Made by a program: the position numbers and the translations under genes. From positions 62,001 through 126,000 of the forward strand of contig CAWELC010000008.1 in the NCBI GenBank assembly GCA_963809875.1: a DNA stretch of 64,000 nt. The letters are read 5' to 3'. The notes below the pieces were generated by a model. That model saw nothing but the letters and a program-made list of their open reading frames with translations, ran no database searches and was not told the origin of the DNA. Each line of letters starts with the position of its first letter. Position 1 is the stretch's first letter. Positions 1-7,730 of this stretch are shown piece after piece. This DNA comes from JAFGAS01 sp963809875. GTDB taxonomy: Bacteria > Desulfobacterota > Zymogenia > Zymogenales > Zymogenaceae.

Positions 1-195
1 GGCTTCGGATTTACGGAAAAGAAGTCCGCGGGACTGGCGGCGGCCCTCGAGATCACCGAACGTTTTCGCGAGATCTCGCCCGATGACCCGGTAAAATATG
101 ACTTCGCCCTGACGCGGTTCGGGATCCGGAGGGACCTGCCAGACCCGGACGGGGCGCTCTTCCCCTTGTTGCCCGGGGACGGGAATACGATATGA
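1..195 (+). CDS. TIGR02757/DUF2400 family protein, C-terminal fragment
   Basis: The first 64 codons of the window are open in frame 1 and end at a TGA. The end of the product, with DDPVKYDFALTRFGIRRD around residues 29-46, matches what I remember of the C-terminus of the TIGR02757 (DUF2400) family, whose members are about 250 residues and of unknown function, related to helix-hairpin-helix DNA glycosylase-like folds. The start lies outside the window, so nothing can be said about its promoter. A short imperfect hairpin without a T-run follows at about 205-224. The family name rests on this one motif. Confidence 0.6.
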   Translation, partial: GFGFTEKKSAGLAAALEITERFREISPDDPVKYDFALTRFGIRRDLPDPDGALFPLLPGDGNTI

Positions 196-360
196 TTCTT
201 GGTTGCCCTTCCGATTCGGAGGGCAGGCAGGGAAGGGTCCCGGGCCGTGTTGCCCATAGCCGTAATTAAGGCGATTCGGTCCGGAAGTCCGAGTGAGCGC
301 TTCCTGCTTGACGTGCAACGATGATAACAAGGTTTTAATAATAGGAAAGGAGACAAATCT

Positions 361-934
361 ATGGAACTCAGAGGCTCTGAAACCGAAAAGAACCTGCTGG
401 CTTCATTTGCCGGAGAATCCCAGGCGAGAAATCGCTACACGTATTTTGCCGGTCAGGCCCGCAAGGACGGCTTCATGCAGATAGCCGATATCTTTGAGGA
501 GACGGCAAACCAGGAAAAGGAGCACGCCAAGCGCTTCTTCAGTTTCCTGAAGGGGGGCGAGGTGGAGATCGTCGCCGGATTTCCGGCCGGCACCGTCGGC
601 GGCACGCTTGAGAACCTCAAGGCATCGGCCATGGGCGAGAACCACGAGCATACGGTGATGTACCCGGCGTTCGCGAAGATCGCCAAAGAGGAAGGCTTCG
701 AAGAGATCGCCCGTGTTTGGACGGCGGTAAGCGTCGCTGAAAAACAGCATGAGAAACGCTACCGCGGCCTTGCCGACAATGTCGAAAAAGGCCAGGTTTT
801 CAAGCGGGGCGAAAAGGTCGCCTGGCGCTGCAGAAACTGCGGCTACGTCCATGACAGGAACCGAGGCGCCACAGTCATGCCCGGCGTGCGCCCATCCCCT
901 GGCCTATCAGGAGATCCTCGGCGAAAACTGGTAA
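361..934 (+). CDS. rbr: Rubrerythrin (frameshifted near 856)
   Basis: Rubrerythrin reduces hydrogen peroxide in the cytoplasm of anaerobes, using a di-iron site in a four-helix bundle and electrons passed through a rubredoxin-like C-terminal domain. The bundle is visible with glutamate-rich helices (SFAGESQARNRY, an E-K-E-H stretch near residues 52-55, AEKQHEKRY). The rubredoxin part begins with CRNCG near residue 158 and, after correcting one extra base at about 856 (GACAGG for GACGG), continues with CPACAHP to the stop at 932-934. Without that correction the frame runs on to 1056 and loses the second Cys pair. An AGGAAAGG ribosome site precedes the ATG. A terminator follows directly, so the gene is probably monocistronic. 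Confidence 0.9.
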
Positions 935-963
935 GCTTTTCCGGGAAGAGTGACGGGCAGTGC

Positions 964-993
964 ACGAGGGGGCTTTGGTCCCCTCGTCTTTTT
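964..993 (+). terminator. Rho-independent terminator after rubrerythrin
   Basis: An 8-bp stem (ACGAGGGG with CCCCTCGT, 964-971 and 980-987) with an 8-nt loop is followed by CTTTTT. It lies 30 bases past the corrected rubrerythrin stop. Confidence 0.85.
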
Positions 994-1024
994 ATGCGGG
1001 CGTTGTTGCGGGCCGGATTTCAGG

Positions 1025-1053
1025 TTGACAAGCACGGGGCGGCCTACTATAAT
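1025..1053 (+). promoter_or_regulatory. Sigma70-type promoter of the ferritin-like gene and flavodiiron cluster
   Basis: TTGACA at 1025-1030 and TATAAT at 1048-1053, both perfect consensus, are separated by 17 bases. The start codon at 1091 follows after a short leader with a GGGAGG ribosome site. It probably drives the genes at 1091-3338, which have no clear terminator between them. Confidence 0.8.
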
Positions 1054-1090
1054 TAAAATTTAATCTACCATACTCTTGACGGGAGGTTTA

Positions 1091-1588
1091 ATGGCTGACA
1101 CCGCTGACATCTTTAATATCGACGAGGTTTTCGAGATCGCCGAACAGATCGAGAGAAACGGCGCCCGCTTCTATCGAAAGGCCGCGGCCCTCTTTGAGGC
1201 GAGCAGGGCGAAAAGCGTCCTGATGGACCTTGCCGCTATGGAAGACAGACATGAGAAGATCTTCAAGGGAATGCGGCAGGAGCTCGCGAAGAAATCGGGA
1301 ATGGAGGATATCTATACCGACGATCAGCCGGGGCAGTACCTGAAGGCCATCGCCGGAGGGTACGTCTTTCCGATCAATAGCGATCCCTCCGACAGACTGA
1401 CGGGCAAAGAGGCTCTGAAAGATATCCTGAATTTCGCGATCCAGATAGAGAAGGATTCCATCGTATTTTACCTGGGAATCCGCGAGGTGATGCCGGAGGA
1501 GCTCGGGAAGTCGGACATCTCCACGATCATCAAAGAGGAGATGGGCCACATTACTTTCATCACCAATCTGCTGCATAAGACTACGTAG
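1091..1588 (+). CDS. Ferritin-like (rubrerythrin-type) di-iron protein
   Basis: A 165-residue all-helical protein of the ferritin/rubrerythrin superfamily without the rubredoxin domain. ExxH-type pairs that could bind iron are visible: EQIERNGARFYRKA near residue 20, MEDRHEKIF near 55, IEKDSIVFY near 125 and EEMGHITF near 155. The chosen ATG at 1091 has GGGAGG seven bases upstream; a start 15 bases further upstream lacks a site. It lies 10 bases before the flavodiiron gene and shares its promoter, so a role in peroxide or oxygen handling, or as an iron store, is likely. The substrate cannot be told from the sequence. Confidence 0.8.
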   Translation: MADTADIFNIDEVFEIAEQIERNGARFYRKAAALFEASRAKSVLMDLAAMEDRHEKIFKGMRQELAKKSGMEDIYTDDQPGQYLKAIAGGYVFPINSDPSDRLTGKEALKDILNFAIQIEKDSIVFYLGIREVMPEELGKSDISTIIKEEMGHITFITNLLHKTT

Positions 1589-1598
1589 GATACCGGAT

Positions 1599-2813
1599 AT
1601 GGAAACCCATTTCAGGGCCGTAAAGATTAGCGACAAGGTCTACTGGGTGGGGGCCATCGACTGGCTTATTCGGGATTTCCACGGGTACGCCACCAATCGC
1701 GGCTCCACGTACAACGCGTACCTGGTCCTTGCCGACGAGGTGACGCTGATCGACACGGTCAAGGCACCCTTCAGGGACGAGATGATGTCGCGCATCGCCT
1801 CGGTGATCGACCCGAAGAAGATCAGGATCATCGTCTCCAACCACTCGGAGATGGACCATTCGGGTTGCCTTCCCGAGGTGATCGATATTGTTAAACCGGA
1901 AAAGGTCTATTCATCGGTCATGGGCCAAAAGACGCTTACCGAGCACTTCCACGAGCGGATCGCCGGCAAGGTCATCGCGGTTAAGGATGGGGAGACCGTC
2001 TCCCTCGGCAACATGAATCTCATCTTTGCCGAGACCCGGATGCTCCACTGGCCCGACTCGATGATCGCGTTTCTCCCCGAACGGTCGCTCCTCTTTTCAC
2101 AGGACGCCTTCGGGATGCATCTGGCCTCTTTCGAGCGGTTCGATGACGAGATCGACCAATCCATCCTCGATTACGAAGCCGGGAAGTATTACGCCAACAT
2201 CATCATGCCCTACGCCAACCTCGTCACGAAGCTCCTCGAGCGCGTACCGACGACGGGGTGGGATATCAAGCTCGTCGCGCCCGATCACGGGCCCGTCTGG
2301 AAAACGAAGATCCCCTGGATCTATCGAACGGTATGCCCGCTGGGCCTCCGGGGCCCCGACGAATCAAGCGCGGTGGTGGTCTACGATACGATGTGGCAAA
2401 GCACCGCCCGCATGGCCAGGGCCGTCGGGGAGGGGCTAACGGTGGGCGGGACCGAGGCGACGGTGATGCCGATGGGTGTCCACCACCGCAGCGACGTGAT
2501 CACCGGGCTGCTCAACGCCGGGGCGCTCGTCGTCGGCTCACCCACCCTCAACAACAATATCTTCCCGACGCTGGCCGACGTCCTGGTTTACGCCAGGGGG
2601 CTCAAGCCAAGAAACCTCATCGGGGCCGCCTTCGGCTCCTACGGCTGGAGCGGCGAATCCGTCGGGCATCTCAATCAGCTTCTGACGGAGATGAAGGTGG
2701 ATCTGGTTGATGAGGGGATCAAGGTAAAAAACGTGCCGACCGAAGACGACCTGGCACTCTGTTTTTCACTCGGTAAGAAGATATCCGATATACTTAAAGA
2801 GAAGGTAAAATGA
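1599..2813 (+). CDS. fprA: A-type flavodiiron protein (oxygen/NO reductase)
   Basis: Flavodiiron proteins reduce oxygen to water or NO to N2O in the cytoplasm of anaerobes. The metallo-beta-lactamase-like half carries the full iron ligand set: H82, E84, D86 and H87 in NHSEMDHSG, H150, D169 and H230. The flavodoxin half starts near residue 258 with an FMN phosphate loop (VVVYDTMWQSTARMA). No rubredoxin domain is attached, so this is the short class A form; the reductase encoded next is a plausible electron donor. Around 2325-2372 the protein reads oddly because one extra base is followed by two more. Removing all three restores an expected linker (YARWASGAPTN), and the frame is kept overall. 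Confidence 0.93.
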   Translation: METHFRAVKISDKVYWVGAIDWLIRDFHGYATNRGSTYNAYLVLADEVTLIDTVKAPFRDEMMSRIASVIDPKKIRIIVSNHSEMDHSGCLPEVIDIVKPEKVYSSVMGQKTLTEHFHERIAGKVIAVKDGETVSLGNMNLIFAETRMLHWPDSMIAFLPERSLLFSQDAFGMHLASFERFDDEIDQSILDYEAGKYYANIIMPYANLVTKLLERVPTTGWDIKLVAPDHGPVWKTKIPWIYRTVCPLGLRGPDESSAVVVYDTMWQSTARMARAVGEGLTVGGTEATVMPMGVHHRSDVITGLLNAGALVVGSPTLNNNIFPTLADVLVYARGLKPRNLIGAAFGSYGWSGESVGHLNQLLTEMKVDLVDEGIKVKNVPTEDDLALCFSLGKKISDILKEKVK

Positions 2814-2822
2814 ACGCCCCAA

Positions 2823-3338
2823 TTGAACATGAAGGCCCTCTTTCAACTCAGCTACGGTGTGTACGTCGTGACCTCCCATCTGGATGGAAAGCCCAACGGT
2901 CAGATCGCCAACACCTTTTTTCAGGCCACCGCGGAGCCGCCGAGGCTGGCGGCCTGCATTAATAAAGAGAATTTGACCCACGCGTGCATAGAAAAGAGCG
3001 GCGTCTTTGCCGTCTCCGTGCTCGAACAGGAGACCCCGTTTCAGTTTATCGGCACCTTCGGGTTCAAATCAGGAAGGGACGTTAATAAGTTCGAGAAGGT
3101 CTCTTTCATCACCGGTGTCACCGGTGTTCCCATCGTCACGGAGCACGCCCTGTCCTATATGGAGATCAGGGTCATCGGGACGATGGACGCGGGGACGCAC
3201 ACGCTCTTTGTGGGGGACCTGGTCGACTGCCAGGTGCTCAAGGAGGGGACGCCGCTGACCTATAAATATTACCACGAGGTCATCAAGGGCAGGACCCCCA
3301 AAAACGCGACGACCTACCAGGCGACGCCGGCGAAGTAG
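2823..3338 (+). CDS. Flavin reductase-like FMN-binding protein
   Basis: About 170 residues of the flavin reductase domain family, opening with MNMKALFQLSYGVYVVTS and containing a flavin-binding segment (GQIANTFFQATAEPPRLAA). Such domains form the N-terminal half of high-molecular-weight rubredoxin (Hrb), the NADH-dependent partner of FprA in Moorella; here the rubredoxin half is absent. The position directly after fprA suggests the same partnership. The start is uncertain: TTG at 2823 gives the usual N-terminus and ATG at 2829 is two codons later; an ATG overlapping the fprA stop at 2810 is in another frame. Confidence 0.85.
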   Translation: MNMKALFQLSYGVYVVTSHLDGKPNGQIANTFFQATAEPPRLAACINKENLTHACIEKSGVFAVSVLEQETPFQFIGTFGFKSGRDVNKFEKVSFITGVTGVPIVTEHALSYMEIRVIGTMDAGTHTLFVGDLVDCQVLKEGTPLTYKYYHEVIKGRTPKNATTYQATPAK

Positions 3339-3358
3339 TCGAGACGGCCGTTTTTCGC

Positions 3359-3474
3359 GGGCACCACATGTGGTGCCCCTACGATGTGTAAGGTCGCGTC
3401 ATGTTAGCACCCGTAGGGGCGGCATATATGCCGCCCGTCCTTTCTGCGCGGGTCGCATATATGCGACCCCTACG
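3359..3474. repeat. Cluster of three related palindromic repeats
   Basis: Three perfect 20-base palindromes lie within 111 bases: 3359-3378 (centre CACATGTG), 3417-3436 and 3450-3469 (both with centre CATATATG). All have GGGC/GCCC- or GGGT/ACCC-type ends and a CCCCTACG or CGTAGGGG flank. The second and third are mirror images sharing outer CGTAGGGG...CCCCTACG ends, so together they could fold into a larger cruciform. They fill most of the gap between two convergent genes and look like dispersed intergenic repeat units rather than a simple terminator, since no T-run follows. Confidence 0.75.
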
Positions 3475-3530
3475 GATTCGAACGCGACTGAGGGCGGCAC
3501 AGGGATACCTGCGGTTGCCCGTGATAGGTA

Positions 3531-4199
3531 CTATAGGCTCAACTCCGCCGCGATCCTTTCCGATTCCGCTTTTGGCTCGACCCACGGATCGTACCCGACG
3601 ATCGGGACGGTAATCCTCTTCCTTTCCATTTCGCGCGTGAGCCGGGCGGTGAAGATCCCCACACCGTCCTGACAGAGCTCCGCCAGGATTCCTTTCATAT
3701 CGTCGAGTCTCGGGTTGTTCATGATCTGTGGATCGATACCCATCGAAGCCAGCGTAACGGGCGCCCGGGACAGATCGATCGTTTTGGTCACGCCGTCCGT
3801 CGGGCTGTCGTTGACGGCAACGATCCCGACAACCGAGTATCCGGACCGGATATAGTCCGCAATCTGACGCACGATCTTTCGGGCTTCCCGGGCGCAGAGA
3901 AGGCGATATCGATAGAGCCACAGAGCGATAAAGGGCTTGATGAGCCCGAAGAAGCGGGATCGGGCGAATCTCAATATCAGGGGCTGATACCTGAAATAAT
4001 CCTTTCTCGATACGCCTCCCCAGCCGAGCCGTTCCAGGCAGGGTATCGGCTCGATCCCTATTCCTTTTCTCAGAAACAGATCGACCACGTCCGTGCACGC
4101 CCCGGCGCTCACCGCGATGCCGGGAAACCGAAGATTCTGGTTCAGGATGCACTGACTGACGTAGATGATCTTCCCTTTTCTCTTGTCTTTAAAGTCCAT
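3531..4199 (-). CDS. TudS-related putative desulfidase (DUF523-like)
   Basis: About 222 residues resembling the CD3072-type branch of TudS/DUF523 proteins. TudS is a [4Fe-4S] enzyme that removes sulfur from thiouracil; the function of this branch is not established. Visible features are the early Cys in YVSQCILNQN, GIEPIPCLERLGWGGV with a second Cys, VGIVAVNDSPTDGV, and a late Cys in ELCQDGVGIF. These Cys residues could hold the cluster. The start at 4199 is chosen because GGAAGA lies just upstream; an ATG at 4229 is also open. The gene is intact and convergent with the flavin reductase gene across the repeat cluster. Confidence 0.7.
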   Translation of the reverse strand: MDFKDKRKGKIIYVSQCILNQNLRFPGIAVSAGACTDVVDLFLRKGIGIEPIPCLERLGWGGVSRKDYFRYQPLILRFARSRFFGLIKPFIALWLYRYRLLCAREARKIVRQIADYIRSGYSVVGIVAVNDSPTDGVTKTIDLSRAPVTLASMGIDPQIMNNPRLDDMKGILAELCQDGVGIFTARLTREMERKRITVPIVGYDPWVEPKAESERIAAELSL

Positions 4200-4401
4200 G
4201 GTCGTTCTTCCGTGGAGCATCCGATTCAATTGTCCCCTCCCGGGTCAGTGTGCCCGACCATCTGACACCGGCCCAACTTCTCATGCGAGGGAGAAGAAAG
4301 CGGCGGATAACCGGGGGACCAGTCAGTGCCATGTTTTGAGGCGATAAGGCGGCAAAGAGCATTGCAGAGGGATCTGTTGGCTCCACCTATCGTATTCTCG
4401 C

Positions 4402-4905
4402 CTATGCCGGCAGGCCGTTTTTGTTGACCCACGTAATAAAGGACCCCCACGACGTCCATTTCGTGTGGCCTGCTTCCATGAAGCCATCGACATTGAATCG
4501 ACGCCACGTCCGCTTCCAGTAACCTTCCCCTTCCTTTCCTATGCCCGCGGCGGGCAGAAGGGGGGGGATGCCGAAGGACGTGTCTTCGGACCTGTCTTTG
4601 GCCAGACCGAAGAAGAAGGTCACCGGTTTTCCTATCGAGCGGGCATAGACTATCTCTCGCGCCGTGCTCTCCCCGATGTAGCCGCCCGTGTCGATGACCA
4701 GCAGCTCGTCTGCCATGCGCACCTTGTCCAGATGAAGCGCATCGAATACCTGCTTTTCTTCCTGGGTCAATTTCAGAAGGTCTTGATGGCCGAATCCACT
4801 CACCGACAGCACGATGTTACCCTTCTTGCTCTCCTCCATAAGGGCCTTTTCAAAATCGTCCTTAAAACGCATAGAGCCACACATGGACACGATCTTTCGT
4901 TTCAT
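4402..4905 (-). CDS. Nucleoside 2-deoxyribosyltransferase-like protein
   Basis: 167 residues with a Rossmann-like start (KIVSMCGSMRFKDDF) and a central motif DTGGYIGESTAREIVYA. The GSMRF start and the G-x-S-T-x-x-E-I-x-Y-A segment are typical of proteins filed as nucleoside 2-deoxyribosyltransferase-like; the conserved Glu would be the nucleophile in true transferases. The substrate is unknown. The gene is intact. The 200 bases upstream of the TudS-like gene (4200-4401) hold nothing recognisable. Confidence 0.55.
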   Translation of the reverse strand: MKRKIVSMCGSMRFKDDFEKALMEESKKGNIVLSVSGFGHQDLLKLTQEEKQVFDALHLDKVRMADELLVIDTGGYIGESTAREIVYARSIGKPVTFFFGLAKDRSEDTSFGIPPLLPAAGIGKEGEGYWKRTWRRFNVDGFMEAGHTKWTSWGSFITWVNKNGLPA

Positions 4906-4980
4906 ATTTCAGGCTCCCCAAAATAGCCAACCGAGGAACCGGTGTCACCCCGGTGCTCCCGAGGGACGTCGATGTCCGTG

Positions 4981-5476
4981 CTACTCCTTCTTCCCCTCTG
5001 ACTGCACGTGCCGATAATAGGTCCAGACCATTTCTTCCTGCTCCGTGGTCTCAATGAAGTTCCTGATCTCCCTGAGCGCCTCGATCGCATCCTCGGGTCT
5101 CTCGCCCTTGCTCACCCGGTAGGCGGCGATAGCCGTTCCCGTTCGACCGATACCCATGAGGCAGTGAACGGCGACGTTGACGCCCCGATCGAACTGGTCG
5201 TCGACGAAACGGACGAATTCGTCCAGCTGTTCGATCGTGGGAGGCTCGAAGTTCTCCACCGGCAGGTGAAGCTGCGCGAAAAGGGGGCGGTACTGGAGCG
5301 GGAAGGACGAGCGGGTCCTGGGTCAGTGTAACGATCGCCCCAACGTCATGGAATACGAGATTCTTGAGGTCGTCCTCGAAGAGGCGAACCAGTCCGGGTA
5401 GGGCCATGGCGTAGAGCTTTCTCTCGCCGCGCTCGGCGCCCATGCAGAATGATTTGGCGCTGCGCACCTGTGACAC
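4981..5476 (-). CDS. Dual-specificity/tyrosine phosphatase family protein (frameshifted)
   Basis: The C-terminal part carries the Cys-based phosphatase signature HCLMGIGRTG (C-x5-R) preceded by FVDDQFDRGVNVAV, with a following helix (AIEALREIRNFIETTEQEE). The N-terminal part (MSQVRSAKSFC onward) is in another frame; a break near 5310 joins them, restoring YRPLFAQLHLPVENFEPP. The combined length is about 165 residues, normal for the family. The start is GTG at 5476, five bases after the HAD gene stop, so it sits at the end of that operon. The substrate is unknown. Confidence 0.75.
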
Positions 5477-5481
5477 GGACG

Positions 5482-6792
5482 TTATCCCTTTGAAGCGAGC
5501 TCCTTTCCGAGCTCGTCGGTTGAGTAAAACATCTTTCGGGGCTTCCGCTTTACCAGCTCCTCCGGCGGGTCGAAGGAATCGGAGACGACGTAGGCGTCGA
5601 TTCGAGAACTTCGTGCCGTTTCTATATCCACCTGAGAATCGCCGACAAGTATCGTATCGTCCCTGGTCGTTCCCATCTTGTCGATTGCGGCATCAACCAT
5701 GTCGGAGGCGGGCTTGGGGTTGGCGACGTCCCCGACGCCGATAACGGCCTGGAAGAATCCGTCGATTCCGAGATGTTCCAGAAGCTCCCGCGCCAGAGTG
5801 CCGAGCTTGTTGGTTGCCACGGTGAGCTTCACGCCGGAGCCCGCCAGGCCGGTGAGGACTTCGTGCACGCCCGGTTTGATGGGCGTCATGTCCTTGTAGA
5901 TGGAGTAGTACTTCGTTCTGAAGACCTTTACGGCCTCGTTCAGGTCGGTCCCCGGAAATATCTTTTCCATCCCGACGGTGAGCGGCCAGTTCATCATCTC
6001 GCCGAAACTCTTTTCCACGTCCACGTCCAGGTCGAGCGTGTCGATCGTGTGGATAAAGGCGGTCCGGATGGCCTGGAGCGAATCGACCAGGGTGCCGTCC
6101 AGGTCGAAGATTACCCCCTTGATTTCCTTCTCGAATTCGGCCTGAACGTCCGAAAAGTCGTGGAAGTAGGTGAAGGGGAGCCTCGTTTCGGCCGCGTGCT
6201 TCATGAGTCGCCGTTTGGCAAAGAGGGTGTCGGCAAGCTCCGAGGCGCACAGGTCCGAGGAGCCGTCACCGATGAAGATGACATGGTCGTGATCCTGGCT
6301 GAGCTTCTTGATGACATTGGACTTGCAGTTGCCGCACTTATCGCACTGCCCGTTGTGGTAGGGAAAGACGGGAAAGAGCGCGCCGTGCTCGTCCTGCCGG
6401 ATATCGTTGGCGTAGACGGGAATATCGGTGATTCCCTCCCTTTCGAGAAGTAACTCGATGTAGAACAGGAAACCGTCCGAGAGGATAACCAGGTCGGTCC
6501 CCCGCTCTTTCAGGTAGCGATAGAACTCGACGAAGTGGGGGTCGATGGGCGGCGATAGGCGACCTATGTAGTCGGTGAGCTCCGATTTCGTGACCTTGAT
6601 CTTGTCGACGATGAGCCGGAAGGCCTCCTGGGAGCCGATTTCTCCCCGGGCGTAGGCCTCGTCGACCCCCTGCCAGCCGCCGGTGGAAAACCGTTCGAGA
6701 ATCTCGTAGCTGATGTCGCGGGTGCTGATGGTCCCGTCAAAATCGGAGACCACGATGGGACGCTTTTTCTTCTTAAGAATTTCCTTGAGCAT
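5482..6792 (-). CDS. Tandem HAD phosphatase (MtnX-like plus Gph-like domains)
   Basis: About 436 residues with two complete HAD hydrolase domains. Domain one (about 1-215) starts with VVSDFDGTIS, has VILSDGF, the Cys cluster CDKCGNCKS and IGDGSSDLCA, as in MtnX/SerB-like subfamily IB enzymes. Domain two (about 225-436) starts with GVIFDLDGTLVDS, has TVATNKLG, KPASDM and LVGDSQVDIETA, as in phosphoglycolate phosphatase-like enzymes. Both nucleophile and acid Asp pairs (DxDG) are present. The ATG at 6792 overlaps the preceding PHP gene by 20 bases, so the two are translationally coupled. An ATG at 6813 is also possible. Substrates are unknown. Confidence 0.85.
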   Translation of the reverse strand: MLKEILKKKKRPIVVSDFDGTISTRDISYEILERFSTGGWQGVDEAYARGEIGSQEAFRLIVDKIKVTKSELTDYIGRLSPPIDPHFVEFYRYLKERGTDLVILSDGFLFYIELLLEREGITDIPVYANDIRQDEHGALFPVFPYHNGQCDKCGNCKSNVIKKLSQDHDHVIFIGDGSSDLCASELADTLFAKRRLMKHAAETRLPFTYFHDFSDVQAEFEKEIKGVIFDLDGTLVDSLQAIRTAFIHTIDTLDLDVDVEKSFGEMMNWPLTVGMEKIFPGTDLNEAVKVFRTKYYSIYKDMTPIKPGVHEVLTGLAGSGVKLTVATNKLGTLARELLEHLGIDGFFQAVIGVGDVANPKPASDMVDAAIDKMGTTRDDTILVGDSQVDIETARSSRIDAYVVSDSFDPPEELVKRKPRKMFYSTDELGKELASKG

Positions 6793-7660
6793 GTTTTTTC
6801 CGATGTGCCTCATTCATGGCGGTGTAGATGTCATATGCGTTGTCAATCCGGACACCCAGACTGATATCCGGCTTGATCTCTTTTCCGTGAAAGTCGCTGC
6901 CCGCGCTTACCAGAAGTCCCCGCGTGCGGCAGAGCAGCGCAAATCGCGCCGCCGTTGCGGCGTCGTGATAGCCTGAATAGGCCTCGAGTCCCCATACCCC
7001 CATGTCGATAACCTCCTCGACGATGGAGGGGGGGTAAACGCCGGGGTGCGCAAGGATCGGGATGCCGCCCGCTCCCAGTATCTCGGCGATCGCCGCCCCG
7101 GTGGTTGACGCGGAGAGGCCGACGTAGGCAGGCCGTCCCCCCGCCAGGTAATCCTGGTAGAAGAACTGGGATGGAGACGCCGAGCGGTCCCCCACGGTAT
7201 AGCGCGCGAGGCGCTCGTCGGTTCGGTTTTCACTCCTTCCCAGGAGGGCCTCAAGAAAGCTTCTGCCGGTAGGCGGCCTGCCGCCCGAAGCGTTCAAAAC
7301 GTCGGCGGCGTCCAGCACAAAGCCCGCGGCCACCAGCAGCTCGACCCGTCGCCGGGTCTGGATGATCGACTCGTCGGCGTACCGGGAGAGAAAACCCGCC
7401 AGGGCCGGCGACCGGTGGTCGATGAAATAGCCCAGGACGTGGATGTCCTGATCCCGATGGCTCGAGTTGAGCTCGAGGGCCGGCACAAACGGGATGGAGT
7501 AGTCCCGGGAGAGCCGGAGGCCCTCGTCAACGTGAGCTGTAGTGTTGTGATCTGCAAAGGCCATCGCCTTGAGCCCTGCGGCGCGGGCCATGTCAAAGAT
7601 CTCGCGGGGCGTATGAACGCCGTCCGACGAGGCATCCGTATGTATGTGGAGATCAATCAT
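6773..7660 (-). CDS. PHP domain phosphoesterase
   Basis: 295 residues with all PHP motifs: DLHIHTDASSDG at the start, FADHNTT near residue 38, PALELNSS near 60, a late ILAHPGVY near 205 and SAGSDFHGKEIKPDI near 255. These His and Asp residues would bind two or three metal ions. Relatives hydrolyse 3',5'-bisphosphorylated nucleotides or short RNA (RNase AM type). The gene is intact. It is first in the minus-strand group that continues with the tandem HAD and phosphatase genes, which suggests a common job in phosphate ester turnover. The ATG lies only a few bases from the expected transcription start. Confidence 0.85.
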   Translation of the reverse strand: MIDLHIHTDASSDGVHTPREIFDMARAAGLKAMAFADHNTTAHVDEGLRLSRDYSIPFVPALELNSSHRDQDIHVLGYFIDHRSPALAGFLSRYADESIIQTRRRVELLVAAGFVLDAADVLNASGGRPPTGRSFLEALLGRSENRTDERLARYTVGDRSASPSQFFYQDYLAGGRPAYVGLSASTTGAAIAEILGAGGIPILAHPGVYPPSIVEEVIDMGVWGLEAYSGYHDAATAARFALLCRTRGLLVSAGSDFHGKEIKPDISLGVRIDNAYDIYTAMNEAHRKKHAQGNS

Positions 7661-7672
7661 GTTAAAAGATTA

Positions 7673-7702
7673 ATTGTAACGGCAGGAAGGGCGTTTCGTC
7701 AA
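7673..7702 (-). promoter_or_regulatory. Promoter of the PHP-HAD operon
   Basis: On the minus strand TTGACG (7697-7702) and TACAAT (7673-7678) are 18 bases apart. The ATG at 7660 comes about 6 bases after the predicted start, with no ribosome site in between. Confidence 0.6.
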
Positions 7703-7730
7703 GGCAAATAATGTTTGAGGCGACGCGTGT

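Noticed and set aside
205..224. Terminator after the first partial gene
   Set aside because: The hairpin has a bulge and no T-run follows.
3359..3474. CRISPR array
   Set aside because: The units are palindromes of differing sequence without constant repeats or spacer spacing, and no cas gene is near.
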